NCBI RefSeq assembly: GCF_002414005.1
Contig: NZ_DHYG01000033.1
Location: 1 to 47,308 of the forward strand
Length of the DNA: 47,308 bases
From: Psychrobacter sp. UBA5136
Lineage (GTDB): Bacteria > Pseudomonadota > Gammaproteobacteria > Pseudomonadales > Moraxellaceae
Direction: 5' to 3'
Positions 17,096 to 25,248 of this stretch are shown here, in pieces; position 1 is the first letter of the stretch, and the number at the start of each line of letters is the position of its first letter. The notes under the pieces are model-generated. The model saw only the letters and a program-made list of their open reading frames with translations, had not been told where the DNA came from and ran no database searches. The position numbers and the translations under genes are program-made.

Positions 17096-19279
17096 ATGCA
17101 ATATCATGTTGAAGGAATGGACTGCGCCAGTTGCGTTGGCAAAATTGAAACCGCGCTCGCCCGTATGCCCGGCGTTACTGACGTTCAGGTTAATTTTGCG
17201 ACAGAAAAGTTAGAATTGACGTTGGCGCCCGATGCCACCACTCAGCGCAGTGATGTCGAAAAAACCATCAAGCGCTTAGGGTTTGGCATCACTGATTATA
17301 CCGACAAAAAAACGGCTGCGGACACGGGTAGCGATGATAACCATCAAGATGTCCTATTAGCTGAAAAGCGTTGGTGGCAAACATTAAAAGGCAAACAGGT
17401 CGTTGGCCTTGGTATTTTGATGAGTGTTGCCTACGTCATATCATTACTTTTCCCTGCTTACGGGGTATGGGTATTTGCGGTAGCGGTGCTGGCTGGTGTT
17501 TATTCATTTGCCCGTAAAGCTGCGGTACTGGCAATGTCGGGATCGCCTTTTTCGATTGAAATGTTGATGACAGTCGCGGCACTTGGTGCGCTTATCATCG
17601 GTGAGGCTGAAGAGGCTGCTGCCGTTGTCTTCTTGTTTTCAGTCGGTGAGCTTTTAGAGAGCGTGGCGGCGGATCGGGCGCGTGCTGGCATCAGAGCTTT
17701 AGCGTCACTGGCGCCAAAGACGGCGGTGTTGCTAGATGCACAAGGCGGCCAGCGTAACGTTCCTGCGGCATCGCTGCAGGTGAATGATATGGTACTCGTA
17801 CGCCCGGGCGATAAGGTATCTGCCGATGGCGTTATTACGCAGGGTACATCCAGCCTTGATGATTCGCCCATTACTGGCGAGTCTATCCCTGTGGTTAAAG
17901 CGTTAGGCGATAAGGTGTTTGCTGGTTCGATTAACTTAGATGGTGCGCTACAGGTGCGCGTACAAAAAACAGCATCTGACAATACCATTGCGCGCATTAT
18001 TGAGCTGGTTGAGGAGGCTCAAGCATCTAAAGCCCCTACGGCGCGTTTTATTGAGAAATTTAGTCGCTACTATACGCCAACCGTGATGGCGCTTGCCTTA
18101 TTGGTTATTATTATTCCGCCGTTAGTCATGGGCGGCGCGTGGGCGACGTGGCTATATCGCGGTTTGGCATTGCTGCTGATTGCTTGTCCTTGTGCACTTG
18201 TGCTATCTACACCGGCTGCCGTCGCGTCAGGTTTGGCTGTCGGCGCACGGCGTGGATTGCTCATCAAGGGCGGAAGCGCCTTAGAAATTATTGGCCGCGT
18301 CAATACCGTTGCTTTTGACAAGACAGGCACGCTAACCGAAGGCAAACCACGCGTTACCGATGTGGTTGCTTTTACAGACGGTCGCACAAATTCTCAAGGT
18401 GGGGATAAAGTATTAGCGCTGTTTGCCAGTGTCGAGTCGGATTCTAATCACCCGCTTGCAAACGCCATCGTAGAGCACGCAAAAACCGCTGGTCTTGTCA
18501 TACCTAAAGCTTTTAACGCTCGTGCTACTGCCGGTAAAGCGGTGCATGCAACGGTGGCTGAGCGGGCTTTAGCGATTGGTTCACCCGTTTATGCCGCTGC
18601 AGAGGCTTTATTATCAGCCAAACAACAAGCACAAATCGAAGCGCTACAAAACGAAGGCAAAACCGTTTCGGTGCTGTTCGATGAGAAAAGCCGTGAGGCT
18701 CTTGGCTTAGTAGCATTACGAGATGAGTTGCGAGAAGATGCGCAACAAGGCGTGGCTCAGCTCAAAGCAATGGGCGTGCGCTCGGTGATGCTCACAGGCG
18801 ATAATCGCTTGACGGCTAATGCGCTCGCCAGCCATTTAGACATAGAATGGAGGGCAGAGCTGTTGCCCGAAGACAAGCTACGTCTGCTCAGCGAGATGAA
18901 AGACAATACAGAAATAGCCATGGTGGGTGATGGGATTAATGATGCGCCGGCGCTCGCAACCGCCGATGTTGGCATTGCGATGGGCGGTGGTACTGATGTG
19001 GCTATTGAGACGGCAGACGTTGCTTTATTAAAAAGTCGCGTAACGGATGTCGCTCAGCTCATTGCTCTATCGCGCGCTACTTTGTCCAACATTCATCAAA
19101 ACGTGATTTTCGCGCTCGGTCTTAAAGGCGTATTTCTTATCACGACCGTACTCGGTATGACAGGTTTATGGATTGCGGTGTTGGCTGATACGGGCGCCAC
19201 CGTGCTTGTCACGCTAAATGCTTTGCGATTACTACGTTTTAAAGGCGCTCGTCCATTGGTCACGGCACCTAAAAACTAA
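17096..19279 (+). CDS. cadA: Cd2+/Zn2+/Pb2+-exporting P-type ATPase
   Basis: A 727-residue P1B-2 ATPase that exports soft divalent metals from the cytoplasm. It has one N-terminal HMA domain with GMDCASC at 7-13. About eight membrane helices follow, with CPC at 364-366 (ACPCALVLSTP) in the transport site. The phosphatase loop is SPITGES, the phosphorylated Asp is 408 in DKTGTLTEGK, and GDGINDAP forms the hinge. The late helix phrase VLADTGATVLVTLNALRL is typical of the Zn/Cd class rather than the Cu class. AAGGA lies nine bases before the ATG. Divergent cadR and the 19-bp-spacer promoter indicate metal induction. Confidence 0.94.
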   Translation: MQYHVEGMDCASCVGKIETALARMPGVTDVQVNFATEKLELTLAPDATTQRSDVEKTIKRLGFGITDYTDKKTAADTGSDDNHQDVLLAEKRWWQTLKGKQVVGLGILMSVAYVISLLFPAYGVWVFAVAVLAGVYSFARKAAVLAMSGSPFSIEMLMTVAALGALIIGEAEEAAAVVFLFSVGELLESVAADRARAGIRALASLAPKTAVLLDAQGGQRNVPAASLQVNDMVLVRPGDKVSADGVITQGTSSLDDSPITGESIPVVKALGDKVFAGSINLDGALQVRVQKTASDNTIARIIELVEEAQASKAPTARFIEKFSRYYTPTVMALALLVIIIPPLVMGGAWATWLYRGLALLLIACPCALVLSTPAAVASGLAVGARRGLLIKGGSALEIIGRVNTVAFDKTGTLTEGKPRVTDVVAFTDGRTNSQGGDKVLALFASVESDSNHPLANAIVEHAKTAGLVIPKAFNARATAGKAVHATVAERALAIGSPVYAAAEALLSAKQQAQIEALQNEGKTVSVLFDEKSREALGLVALRDELREDAQQGVAQLKAMGVRSVMLTGDNRLTANALASHLDIEWRAELLPEDKLRLLSEMKDNTEIAMVGDGINDAPALATADVGIAMGGGTDVAIETADVALLKSRVTDVAQLIALSRATLSNIHQNVIFALGLKGVFLITTVLGMTGLWIAVLADTGATVLVTLNALRLLRFKGARPLVTAPKN

Positions 19280-19349
19280 CAGTTGCCTTTATCGAATTAT
19301 ATGTCAATTTGTTTATATCTAAATGGTTATCGTAGTTTTTATAAACGGG

Positions 19350-20123
19350 TTAAAACAGCACATTGATGTTTCTTATGATCATTATCAGACCGCTGATAAC
19401 CATAAGCATGAGCAGCATGACTCTAAACTGACTGATAGTCATGCCCGCCAAAAAGTGTTTGCCAATGACATTGCCGATGACTGCACCTAGCCCTAGTATA
19501 AGGCCATATACCCAAAGCTGCGCTGTGAATACGCCAAAAAAAGTGTAACTGCCGATTTGTATCATACCCACAAAAAAGGAATTGGCGGTTTTGGTGGCAA
19601 TCAGGTTTTCTTTTTCTAAACCTGCATTCATGTAAAAAGGGTTGAGTATAGGGCCGAGGCCACCGACCAAAGTACTCATAAAAGCAATGATAAAACCCAA
19701 AGGTATAAAGCCTACCTTTGGCATGTTAAAGGTTTTATCGACTTTACCGAACCTATATTGAAAGATGGTAGATACCAAAAATACGCCAACCAATAACTGA
19801 ATCCAGCCAGCATCCAAACGACTAAAGACCAATGCGGCAAGCCACGCCCCTACAATGGCACTTGGAACATAGTATCTGGTCAATGACCAATCAATCTCAT
19901 GCCAAAATAAGTAAAGCCGCGAGGCATTACTCATAAGCGTCGCCAAATTAATCACCGGCGGCGTAACCGCTGTCCCTATCATCGAAGAGGTGAGAGGTAT
20001 CAGTAGCATGGCACCGCCACCACCAGACACTGTAGAGATGATAAAAGCGACCATGCCAGCGACAAACAAGCCTGCTAAGTGCCAAGTTGGGATGGTTTGC
20101 AATAGCTCGAAAACACTGGTCAC
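19350..20123 (-). CDS. TauE/SafE family membrane transporter
   Basis: A 257-residue inner-membrane protein with about eight hydrophobic segments. The TauE/SafE repeat signature is near the start (FIISTVSGGGGAMLLIPL) and again mid-protein (FMSTLVGGLGPILNPFYM). The family includes sulfite or sulfoacetate exporters and many uncharacterised permeases, several of which sit in metal-resistance clusters. The GTG start at 20123 is supported by AGGA seven bases upstream. It diverges from the CopG-like gene across a 281-base region with a CopR/CusR-like palindrome, so it may be copper-regulated; the substrate is unknown. Confidence 0.87.
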   Translation of the reverse strand: MTSVFELLQTIPTWHLAGLFVAGMVAFIISTVSGGGGAMLLIPLTSSMIGTAVTPPVINLATLMSNASRLYLFWHEIDWSLTRYYVPSAIVGAWLAALVFSRLDAGWIQLLVGVFLVSTIFQYRFGKVDKTFNMPKVGFIPLGFIIAFMSTLVGGLGPILNPFYMNAGLEKENLIATKTANSFFVGMIQIGSYTFFGVFTAQLWVYGLILGLGAVIGNVIGKHFLAGMTISQFRVMLLMLMVISGLIMIIRNINVLF

Positions 20124-20204
20124 TATAAAATCCTATTCCATGGATGATATCAGGTAACAACCACAGTTAAACAAATTACCTTTGTATAATTAAAGGTATG
20201 ATAA

Positions 20205-20222
20205 TGACAAGATTGTAATCTT
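20205..20222. promoter_or_regulatory. Candidate CopR/CusR-type operator
   Basis: TGACA-AGAT-TGTAAT at 20205-20219 matches the form TGACA-N4-TGTnAT that I associate with the cop/cus boxes bound by copper two-component regulators. It overlaps the perfect 14-base palindrome AAGATTGTAATCTT (20209-20222). It lies between the divergent TauE/SafE and CopG-like genes. No copRS pair is in this window. Confidence 0.5.
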
Positions 20223-20330
20223 AACGTCATCTGTCAGTCAGATAGCATCACGTATCATGATAATGATATTAGGTGGGTACAAGCGTACAGCTTATTGTTC
20301 TATGGTCTTTTAGAAAAAATTTTTTAAAAA

Positions 20331-20362
20331 TTGCTTACCCACGCCCTAGTTTAGGCTATAAA
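20331..20362 (+). promoter_or_regulatory. Possible long-spacer promoter of the copG-like operon
   Basis: TTGCTT (20331-20336) and TATAAA (20357-20362) are 20 bases apart, and the spacer holds the inverted repeat CCTA-GTT-TAGG (20345-20355). This resembles, but does not match, a CueR-type promoter. A Fur-like half site (ATGATAATGATA) also lies upstream near 20257-20268. Confidence 0.3.
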
Positions 20363-20404
20363 TTTGAGATTTAACACTAAACAATAAATGACTAGAGGTA
20401 ATTT

Positions 20405-21052
20405 ATGAAAGCTTATAACAGCAGAGTGGCTTTTAACCATAAAAAGTTATTCGGCGCGCTGGCCTTATTAGCAGCAACATCGACGCTATTTGCTTGTAGC
20501 GAATCCAATACCACGGCCGCAACTCCAGCCTCAACCTCAGCCAAAGCGCCAGTAGAGGCGACAACGAACAGCCAAGAATTACAAGTCCAAACGTCTCAAG
20601 TCAATGCTACCAGTACTACCGATGCTAGCGGTCTGAACAGTGAAGCGCTGAAAAACGTCTCTGCTACGGTGTATAAAGACGCCAATTGTGGCTGCTGTAA
20701 AGAATGGATTCACCATGCCGAGGATCACGGTATGAGCGCAGCGGGGCAAGATGTTGCCGACTTAGCGGTTTTTAAAGCGCGCTATGGCGTTCCTAATAAC
20801 ATGCGCTCTTGTCATACGGCGGTCACTACCGATGGTTACGTTTTTGAAGGCCATGTCCCCGCCAAATATATGGCGCAGTTTTTAGCCAACCCACCAAGCG
20901 ATGCTATCGGTCTTGCCGTTCCAGGTATGCCAGTGGGTAGTCCTGGGATGGAATACCAAGGTCAGTTTATGCCTTATCAAGTGATGCAAATCAATAAAGA
21001 TGGTAGCACGGCCGTTTATGCTGAGATTGATAGCGCCAATGCCCAGTTATAG
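20405..21052 (+). CDS. copG: CopG-like DUF411 copper-resistance lipoprotein
   Basis: A 215-residue exported protein. Residues 1-31 form a lipoprotein signal ending in the lipobox LFAC, with Cys 31 as the lipidated residue. A Thr/Ser/Ala-rich linker follows to about residue 82. The DUF411 domain has a thioredoxin-like start VYKDANCGCCKEW with the CxCC metal site at Cys 95, 97 and 98, and the partner RSCHTA at 135-139, then YVFEGHVPAKYM. CopG proteins of this family bind a copper cluster through these cysteines in the periplasm. A Met-rich GMPVGSPGM tail is seen. It leads an apparent operon with the small membrane peptide and the copper ATPase. Confidence 0.85.
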   Translation: MKAYNSRVAFNHKKLFGALALLAATSTLFACSESNTTAATPASTSAKAPVEATTNSQELQVQTSQVNATSTTDASGLNSEALKNVSATVYKDANCGCCKEWIHHAEDHGMSAAGQDVADLAVFKARYGVPNNMRSCHTAVTTDGYVFEGHVPAKYMAQFLANPPSDAIGLAVPGMPVGSPGMEYQGQFMPYQVMQINKDGSTAVYAEIDSANAQL

Positions 21053-21126
21053 CTGAAAAGATGACTTTTGTCCTGTATCACTATATCATTACTAATAGCA
21101 AGGTAATGAAATAAGGAGAGGCTGTA

Positions 21127-21303
21127 ATGATTATCATGATGCACGCTATGATGAATGGCGCTATGCATGGTATGAGGCACAGCTCGATGATGCACGGCAT
21201 GGGCTGGGTCGGCTCGCTCGTCTATGGAGTGTTTATGCTACTGGTTTTTATAGTGCTGATACTCACAATTATGGCACTGCTCAAGTACTTGCGTAACGAT
21301 TGA
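21127..21303 (+). CDS. 58-residue Met/His-rich single-span membrane peptide
   Basis: A short gene with a good ribosome site (AAGGAG eight bases before ATG 21127), 74 bases after copG and 125 bases before the copper ATPase start. The first 26 residues are crowded with Met and His (MMHAMMNGAMHGMRHSSMMH and onward), typical of extracytoplasmic Cu(I)/Ag(I) ligand patches. Residues about 30-52 (LVYGVFMLLVFIVLILTIMA) form one membrane helix, and the tail is KYLRND. I know of similar short Met/His peptides beside copper ATPases but no assigned function. The likely role is metal binding or tuning of the pump, by position only. Confidence 0.72.
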   Translation: MIIMMHAMMNGAMHGMRHSSMMHGMGWVGSLVYGVFMLLVFIVLILTIMALLKYLRND

Positions 21304-21428
21304 AGCTTATAAAAATAGAATTTTAAAAAAATAAACTGAAAGTAAGGATAAAAGTAAACAAGAGTTGATATTTAGGCGGCAAAAGCTTTATTTATCATCT
21401 GCACTTATTGTTTTCAAGGAATAATTTT

Positions 21429-23870
21429 ATGAAACATACGGCTGATAAAAAACCTATCAAAGGTGGGCAGTATGACAAAGTACCTGAAAATTATAACGGT
21501 ACGATTTATATTTGCCCGATGCATCCAGAAGTTAGGGATGTTAAAAAAAGCGATTGTCCAATCTGCGGTATGGTTCTGCAACCTGAAGATGAAGTTGCGT
21601 GCACGAGCCGCGGCGAGCACAGCCATACTGAAAACGATCATGCGCATGCACACTGTCATGATACAACGGATACGGCTAATAGCAGTACTGAAGTAAAATC
21701 TATCAAAGGTGGTAAATACGATAAAGTACCAGATGATTACGATGGAACGGTGTATACCTGTCCGATGCACCCTGAGGTTAGAGACGTTAGAAATAGTGGC
21801 TGTCCGATATGTGGTATGGCGCTTGAGCCAGAAACGGTAACCATCGGTGAGGAGGACACCGAAGAGCTCGATGATATGACGCGGCGTTTTTGGATATGTA
21901 CCGTTCTTACCTTACCGTTGTTTATTTATGCCATGAGCGATATGGTTGGGATAAATCTAGATCAAATTGGCTCTTATGATATCTCGGGGCAACTTAGCCA
22001 AATCATACAATTGATCTTAGCTACGCCTGTCGTCGTTTGGGGCGCCGCGCCGTTCTTTGTACGCGGCTGGCAATCTATCAAAAGCCGCAATCTAAATATG
22101 TTTACCTTGATTGCGCTGGGTGTAGGCGCAGCTTTCAGTTTTAGTATCGTGGCGACTTTCTTTCCCGGTATCTTCCCCGACAGCTTTAGAGATAGCGCCG
22201 GACATGTTGGCGTCTACTACGAAGCGGCAGCGGTGATCACAACTTTAGTACTATTAGGACAAGTCTTAGAGCTTAAAGCCAGAAGTCAAACGTCAGGTGC
22301 GATTCGCGCCTTGCTTGAGCTAGCGCCGCCAACGGCAAGACGTGTCGATGAAAATGGCAATGAGGTCGAAGTTTCACTCGATGAAGTCGTCAGCGGCGAT
22401 AAACTACGGGTTAGACCTGGCGAAAAGCTACCAGTAGATGGCACGGTAATTGACGGTAGCAGTAGCGTCGATGAATCTATGGTAACGGGCGAACCAATTC
22501 CGGTGTCTAAAGAACAAGGCGACACTGTAACTGGCGGCACCGTAAACGGCACTGGCACGCTATTGGTAGAAGCGGTTAATGTCGGGGCAGATTCAACATT
22601 ATCCAAAATCGTACAAATGGTCGCTGATGCCCAGCGTAGCCGCGCCCCCATTCAGCGTTTGGTTGACCAAGTAGCAGGCTGGTTTGTACCCATTGTCATT
22701 GTCAGCTCTATCATCACCTTTATCGTGTGGGCGCTATTTGGCCCTGAGCCTGCCATGGCCTATGCCATGGTCAACGCGATTGCCGTATTAATTATTGCTT
22801 GTCCTTGTGCGCTCGGGCTGGCAACCCCGATGTCCATCATGGTTGGTACGGGCATGGGCGCGCAAAATGGCGTCCTGATCAAAAACGCCGAAGCACTTGA
22901 GACGATGGAAAAAGTCGATACCATCGTCGTCGATAAAACCGGAACCCTAACTGCTGGTAAGCCTGAGCTCACGGCGATTGACGCGCTGGCAGGTCAAGAT
23001 GAAGATGAGTTTTTGGCACTGGTCGCCGCAGTAGAAAGCGCGAGCGAACACCCTTTGGCAGAAGCCATCGTAAGAGCAGCTGCGGACAAATCACTGACTA
23101 TTCCTAAAGCCCAAGACTTTAACTCGGTCACAGGCGAGGGCGTACAAGCTGTGGTAAACGGCAAAAAAGTTGCCATCGGTAATTCAAAACTGATGCAGAG
23201 TTTAAATAGTTTTGATAAAGAGCTATCAACCAAGGCTGACGTGCGTAGAAAAGACGGCGAAACGGTGATGTTTGTGGCTATCGATGGCAAAGCAGCCGGT
23301 CTGGTGTCAGTCGCTGATCCCATTAAGCCAAGTACTGCCGATGCCATAGGACTGCTACACGAGGCGGGACTAAAAGTCGTCATGCTAACGGGCGATAATG
23401 AAAAAACCGCGCAGGCCGTTGCCAATAAGTTAGGCATTGATAAAGTCCATGCGGATGTTTCGCCCGAGGACAAAAACCGTATCGTCAAAGAAATGCAAGA
23501 CAGCGGTAAATTGGTAGCGATGGCAGGCGATGGTATCAATGACGCGCCCGCATTAGCGCAAGCCAATGTCGGTATTGCCATGGGCACCGGTACCGATGTG
23601 GCCATGGAGAGCGCGGGAGTAACCTTGTTAAAAGGTGACTTAATGGGTATTGCAAAAGCCCATAAGCTCAGTCACGCGACCATGCGCAATATCAGACAAA
23701 ACTTGTTCTTTGCTTTTATTTATAATGCAATTGGCGTGCCGATTGCTGCGGGCGTTTTATATCCAGCGTTTGGACTACTACTTAGCCCGATGATAGCGGC
23801 AGCGGCGATGAGTCTATCGTCAGTATCGGTGATTGGGAATGCGCTGAGATTGCGCCGGCTGGACTTATGA
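21429..23870 (+). CDS. copA: Cu(+)-exporting P-type ATPase with two N-terminal metal-binding ribbons
   Basis: An 813-residue P1B-1 ATPase. Instead of HMA domains the N-terminus has two copies of the heavy-metal-binding ribbon, CPMHPEVRDV...CPICGMxLxPE, at about 27-52 and 109-134, joined by a His-rich linker (HSHTENDHAHAHCHD). The membrane core has CPC at 458-460 (IACPCALGLATP). The phosphorylated Asp is 502 in DKTGTLTAGK, and the hinge is GDGINDAP. The last helices carry YNAIGVPIAAG and MSLSSVSVIGNALRL, the Cu(+) signature residues. ATG 21429 has AAGGA nine bases upstream; a TTG at 21408 is unlikely. It exports Cu(+) (possibly Ag+) to the periplasm, where the CopG-like protein may receive it. 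Confidence 0.92.
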   Translation: MKHTADKKPIKGGQYDKVPENYNGTIYICPMHPEVRDVKKSDCPICGMVLQPEDEVACTSRGEHSHTENDHAHAHCHDTTDTANSSTEVKSIKGGKYDKVPDDYDGTVYTCPMHPEVRDVRNSGCPICGMALEPETVTIGEEDTEELDDMTRRFWICTVLTLPLFIYAMSDMVGINLDQIGSYDISGQLSQIIQLILATPVVVWGAAPFFVRGWQSIKSRNLNMFTLIALGVGAAFSFSIVATFFPGIFPDSFRDSAGHVGVYYEAAAVITTLVLLGQVLELKARSQTSGAIRALLELAPPTARRVDENGNEVEVSLDEVVSGDKLRVRPGEKLPVDGTVIDGSSSVDESMVTGEPIPVSKEQGDTVTGGTVNGTGTLLVEAVNVGADSTLSKIVQMVADAQRSRAPIQRLVDQVAGWFVPIVIVSSIITFIVWALFGPEPAMAYAMVNAIAVLIIACPCALGLATPMSIMVGTGMGAQNGVLIKNAEALETMEKVDTIVVDKTGTLTAGKPELTAIDALAGQDEDEFLALVAAVESASEHPLAEAIVRAAADKSLTIPKAQDFNSVTGEGVQAVVNGKKVAIGNSKLMQSLNSFDKELSTKADVRRKDGETVMFVAIDGKAAGLVSVADPIKPSTADAIGLLHEAGLKVVMLTGDNEKTAQAVANKLGIDKVHADVSPEDKNRIVKEMQDSGKLVAMAGDGINDAPALAQANVGIAMGTGTDVAMESAGVTLLKGDLMGIAKAHKLSHATMRNIRQNLFFAFIYNAIGVPIAAGVLYPAFGLLLSPMIAAAAMSLSSVSVIGNALRLRRLDL

Positions 23871-24207
23871 TGTTTATGATATAAGTGTTAGAATGGATCG
23901 TTAAAGGAGAAGGGCAAGCCCTAGTTTTTTTAGACTCATATAAGAAAAGTTAAAATAATTTAAAACCGCTACAAGCCTTTATTTTTGAAGCTTATAGCGG
24001 TTTTTTTGGAGGAAGGTTAGGGCGTGTTGAGTATTTGACTATGACTTTAAAAGTGACTGTTTTTAAGAGCACTAAGTCTAATGATGTACTATCTACAGGA
24101 GACAAAATAACACCCTGAAGTATAAGGAAAAACTATTAATATACTTATTAAACTTTTGTGTATAACTAATATAGGATTGTATAAGTACAGTCAATTAACA
24201 ATATGTG
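23871..24207. other. 337-bp non-coding interval after copA
   Basis: No gene seen. A small hairpin with T-run (AGGG-CAAG-CCCT followed by AGTTTTTTTAG, about 23911-23934) comes first, then the strong terminator at 23962-24007. The remaining 200 bases up to the iclR stop codon are AT-rich and show no structure that I can support. Confidence 0.5.
23962..24007 (+). terminator. Intrinsic terminator of the copper operon
   Basis: AAAACCGCTA (23962-23971) pairs perfectly with TAGCGGTTTT (23995-24004), with three further pairs AGC/GCT inside, and seven T residues at 24001-24007. This is a textbook rho-independent terminator and, having an A-run on the other side, could also stop transcription from iclR. 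Confidence 0.88.
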
Positions 24208-25053
24208 CTAGCCAATATAAAGATTGTCTTCAATGGTATTTTTCATGTGCAATAGACGAGGCGCGATATCCTCCTCTAGCTTATCACGGCTAAGGACAAA
24301 GCTTGGCGCACCACAGTTAAAGGCTAGTAAACCCTCGGTAGGATGCATCAAGGCTGTGGCAACAGCATTAACGTCTTTTTGCCATTCACTAATAGAAAAG
24401 CAATAGCCGTAATCTTCATAATCCTTAAAAGCCTTATCCAGCCCACGTCTAATTTTTAACCAATCATCTTTGTGTTTAGTACGAATAGCATCAAGGATAA
24501 ATTCTTGCTCGGCCTGCGGCATACTGGCTAAACAGGCTCTTCCCATTGAGCTTAAGTGAATAGGTAAGTACGAACCGACGTTGCGTCGCATCGTAGTCGT
24601 GCTTGAACCTTGCACGACATTTAAATATACCATCGTAAGCCGATCACGGGTTGCCATAGCGACAGCGCTATTGGCATAATCCGCCAGCTCTTCCATGTAT
24701 GGTGTGATCAGATTATTAATAGAGATATTCGCCATCATTGTATAGCCAAAACCTAACACACCTACAGACAGTTGATATTTACTACTGTTTGTCGATTGCT
24801 TTAAATACCCGAGCTTGACTAATGTATACGTAAGACGAGTGATTGTGCCTTTCGGAAGCCCTGTTAATTGACTTAAGTCTTGATTGCCAAGATATGGACG
24901 CTGCGGAGTAAAACAACGCAGTAGTTCAAGTCCTCGAGCCAATGCCGTGACAAACTGTCTATCATTTTGATCTCTCATCTCTGCAATGGGTTCTAGCAAT
25001 TCAATATGCGTTGTATTGTTAGGGCCTTCATCCACTAGGTTTTTAGTTGTCAT
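24208..25053 (-). CDS. IclR-family transcriptional regulator
   Basis: A 281-residue regulator with an N-terminal winged helix-turn-helix (FVTALARGLELLRCF, then LSQLTGLPKGTITRLTYTL at about 64-82) and a C-terminal effector domain (residues about 105-270). The effector half includes the MRRNVGSYLPIHLSSMGRACLA segment typical of PcaR/PcaU/PobR-type members. Members of this branch sense aromatic or dicarboxylate-related catabolites. It is the last gene of the leftward arm and its ATG lies 195 bases downstream of the MFS gene; that gap contains one copy of the CGCTATGCGGTAT motif. It is the natural candidate to control the divergent catabolic operons. The effector is unknown. Confidence 0.88.
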   Translation of the reverse strand: MTTKNLVDEGPNNTTHIELLEPIAEMRDQNDRQFVTALARGLELLRCFTPQRPYLGNQDLSQLTGLPKGTITRLTYTLVKLGYLKQSTNSSKYQLSVGVLGFGYTMMANISINNLITPYMEELADYANSAVAMATRDRLTMVYLNVVQGSSTTTMRRNVGSYLPIHLSSMGRACLASMPQAEQEFILDAIRTKHKDDWLKIRRGLDKAFKDYEDYGYCFSISEWQKDVNAVATALMHPTEGLLAFNCGAPSFVLSRDKLEEDIAPRLLHMKNTIEDNLYIG

Positions 25054-25220
25054 ATATTATTTTTAATCTCAATCAAGTTAATATAAATATGATAGTAAAC
25101 GCACTATTTTCTGTACTTTATAATCAAAAAAAGGATTCTAAGCTGATAGTAGTCGACATCTTTAATAATACTATATTAAAGATGCCATTAAATTCTTAGC
25201 ACAGTTATTATAAGCTATTT

Positions 25221-25233
25221 CGCTATGCGGTAT
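25221..25233 (+). promoter_or_regulatory. Candidate IclR operator, copy A
   Basis: CGCTATGCGGTAT, identical over all 13 bases to copy C at 28063. It lies between the MFS stop codon and the iclR start, where autoregulation would act. Its core CGC-N3-GCG is palindromic. Confidence 0.55.
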
Positions 25234-25248
25234 ATATATTGAGTAATA

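Noticed and set aside
19311..19346. GTTTATA/TATAAAC inverted repeat between cadA and the TauE/SafE gene as a terminator
   Set aside because: The stem is entirely AT-rich apart from its end pair and lacks a T-run; too weak to call.
22994..23605. Open frame of 203 codons antisense to copA
   Set aside because: It lies within the conserved ATPase core and its product has the low-complexity composition of a codon-bias shadow.
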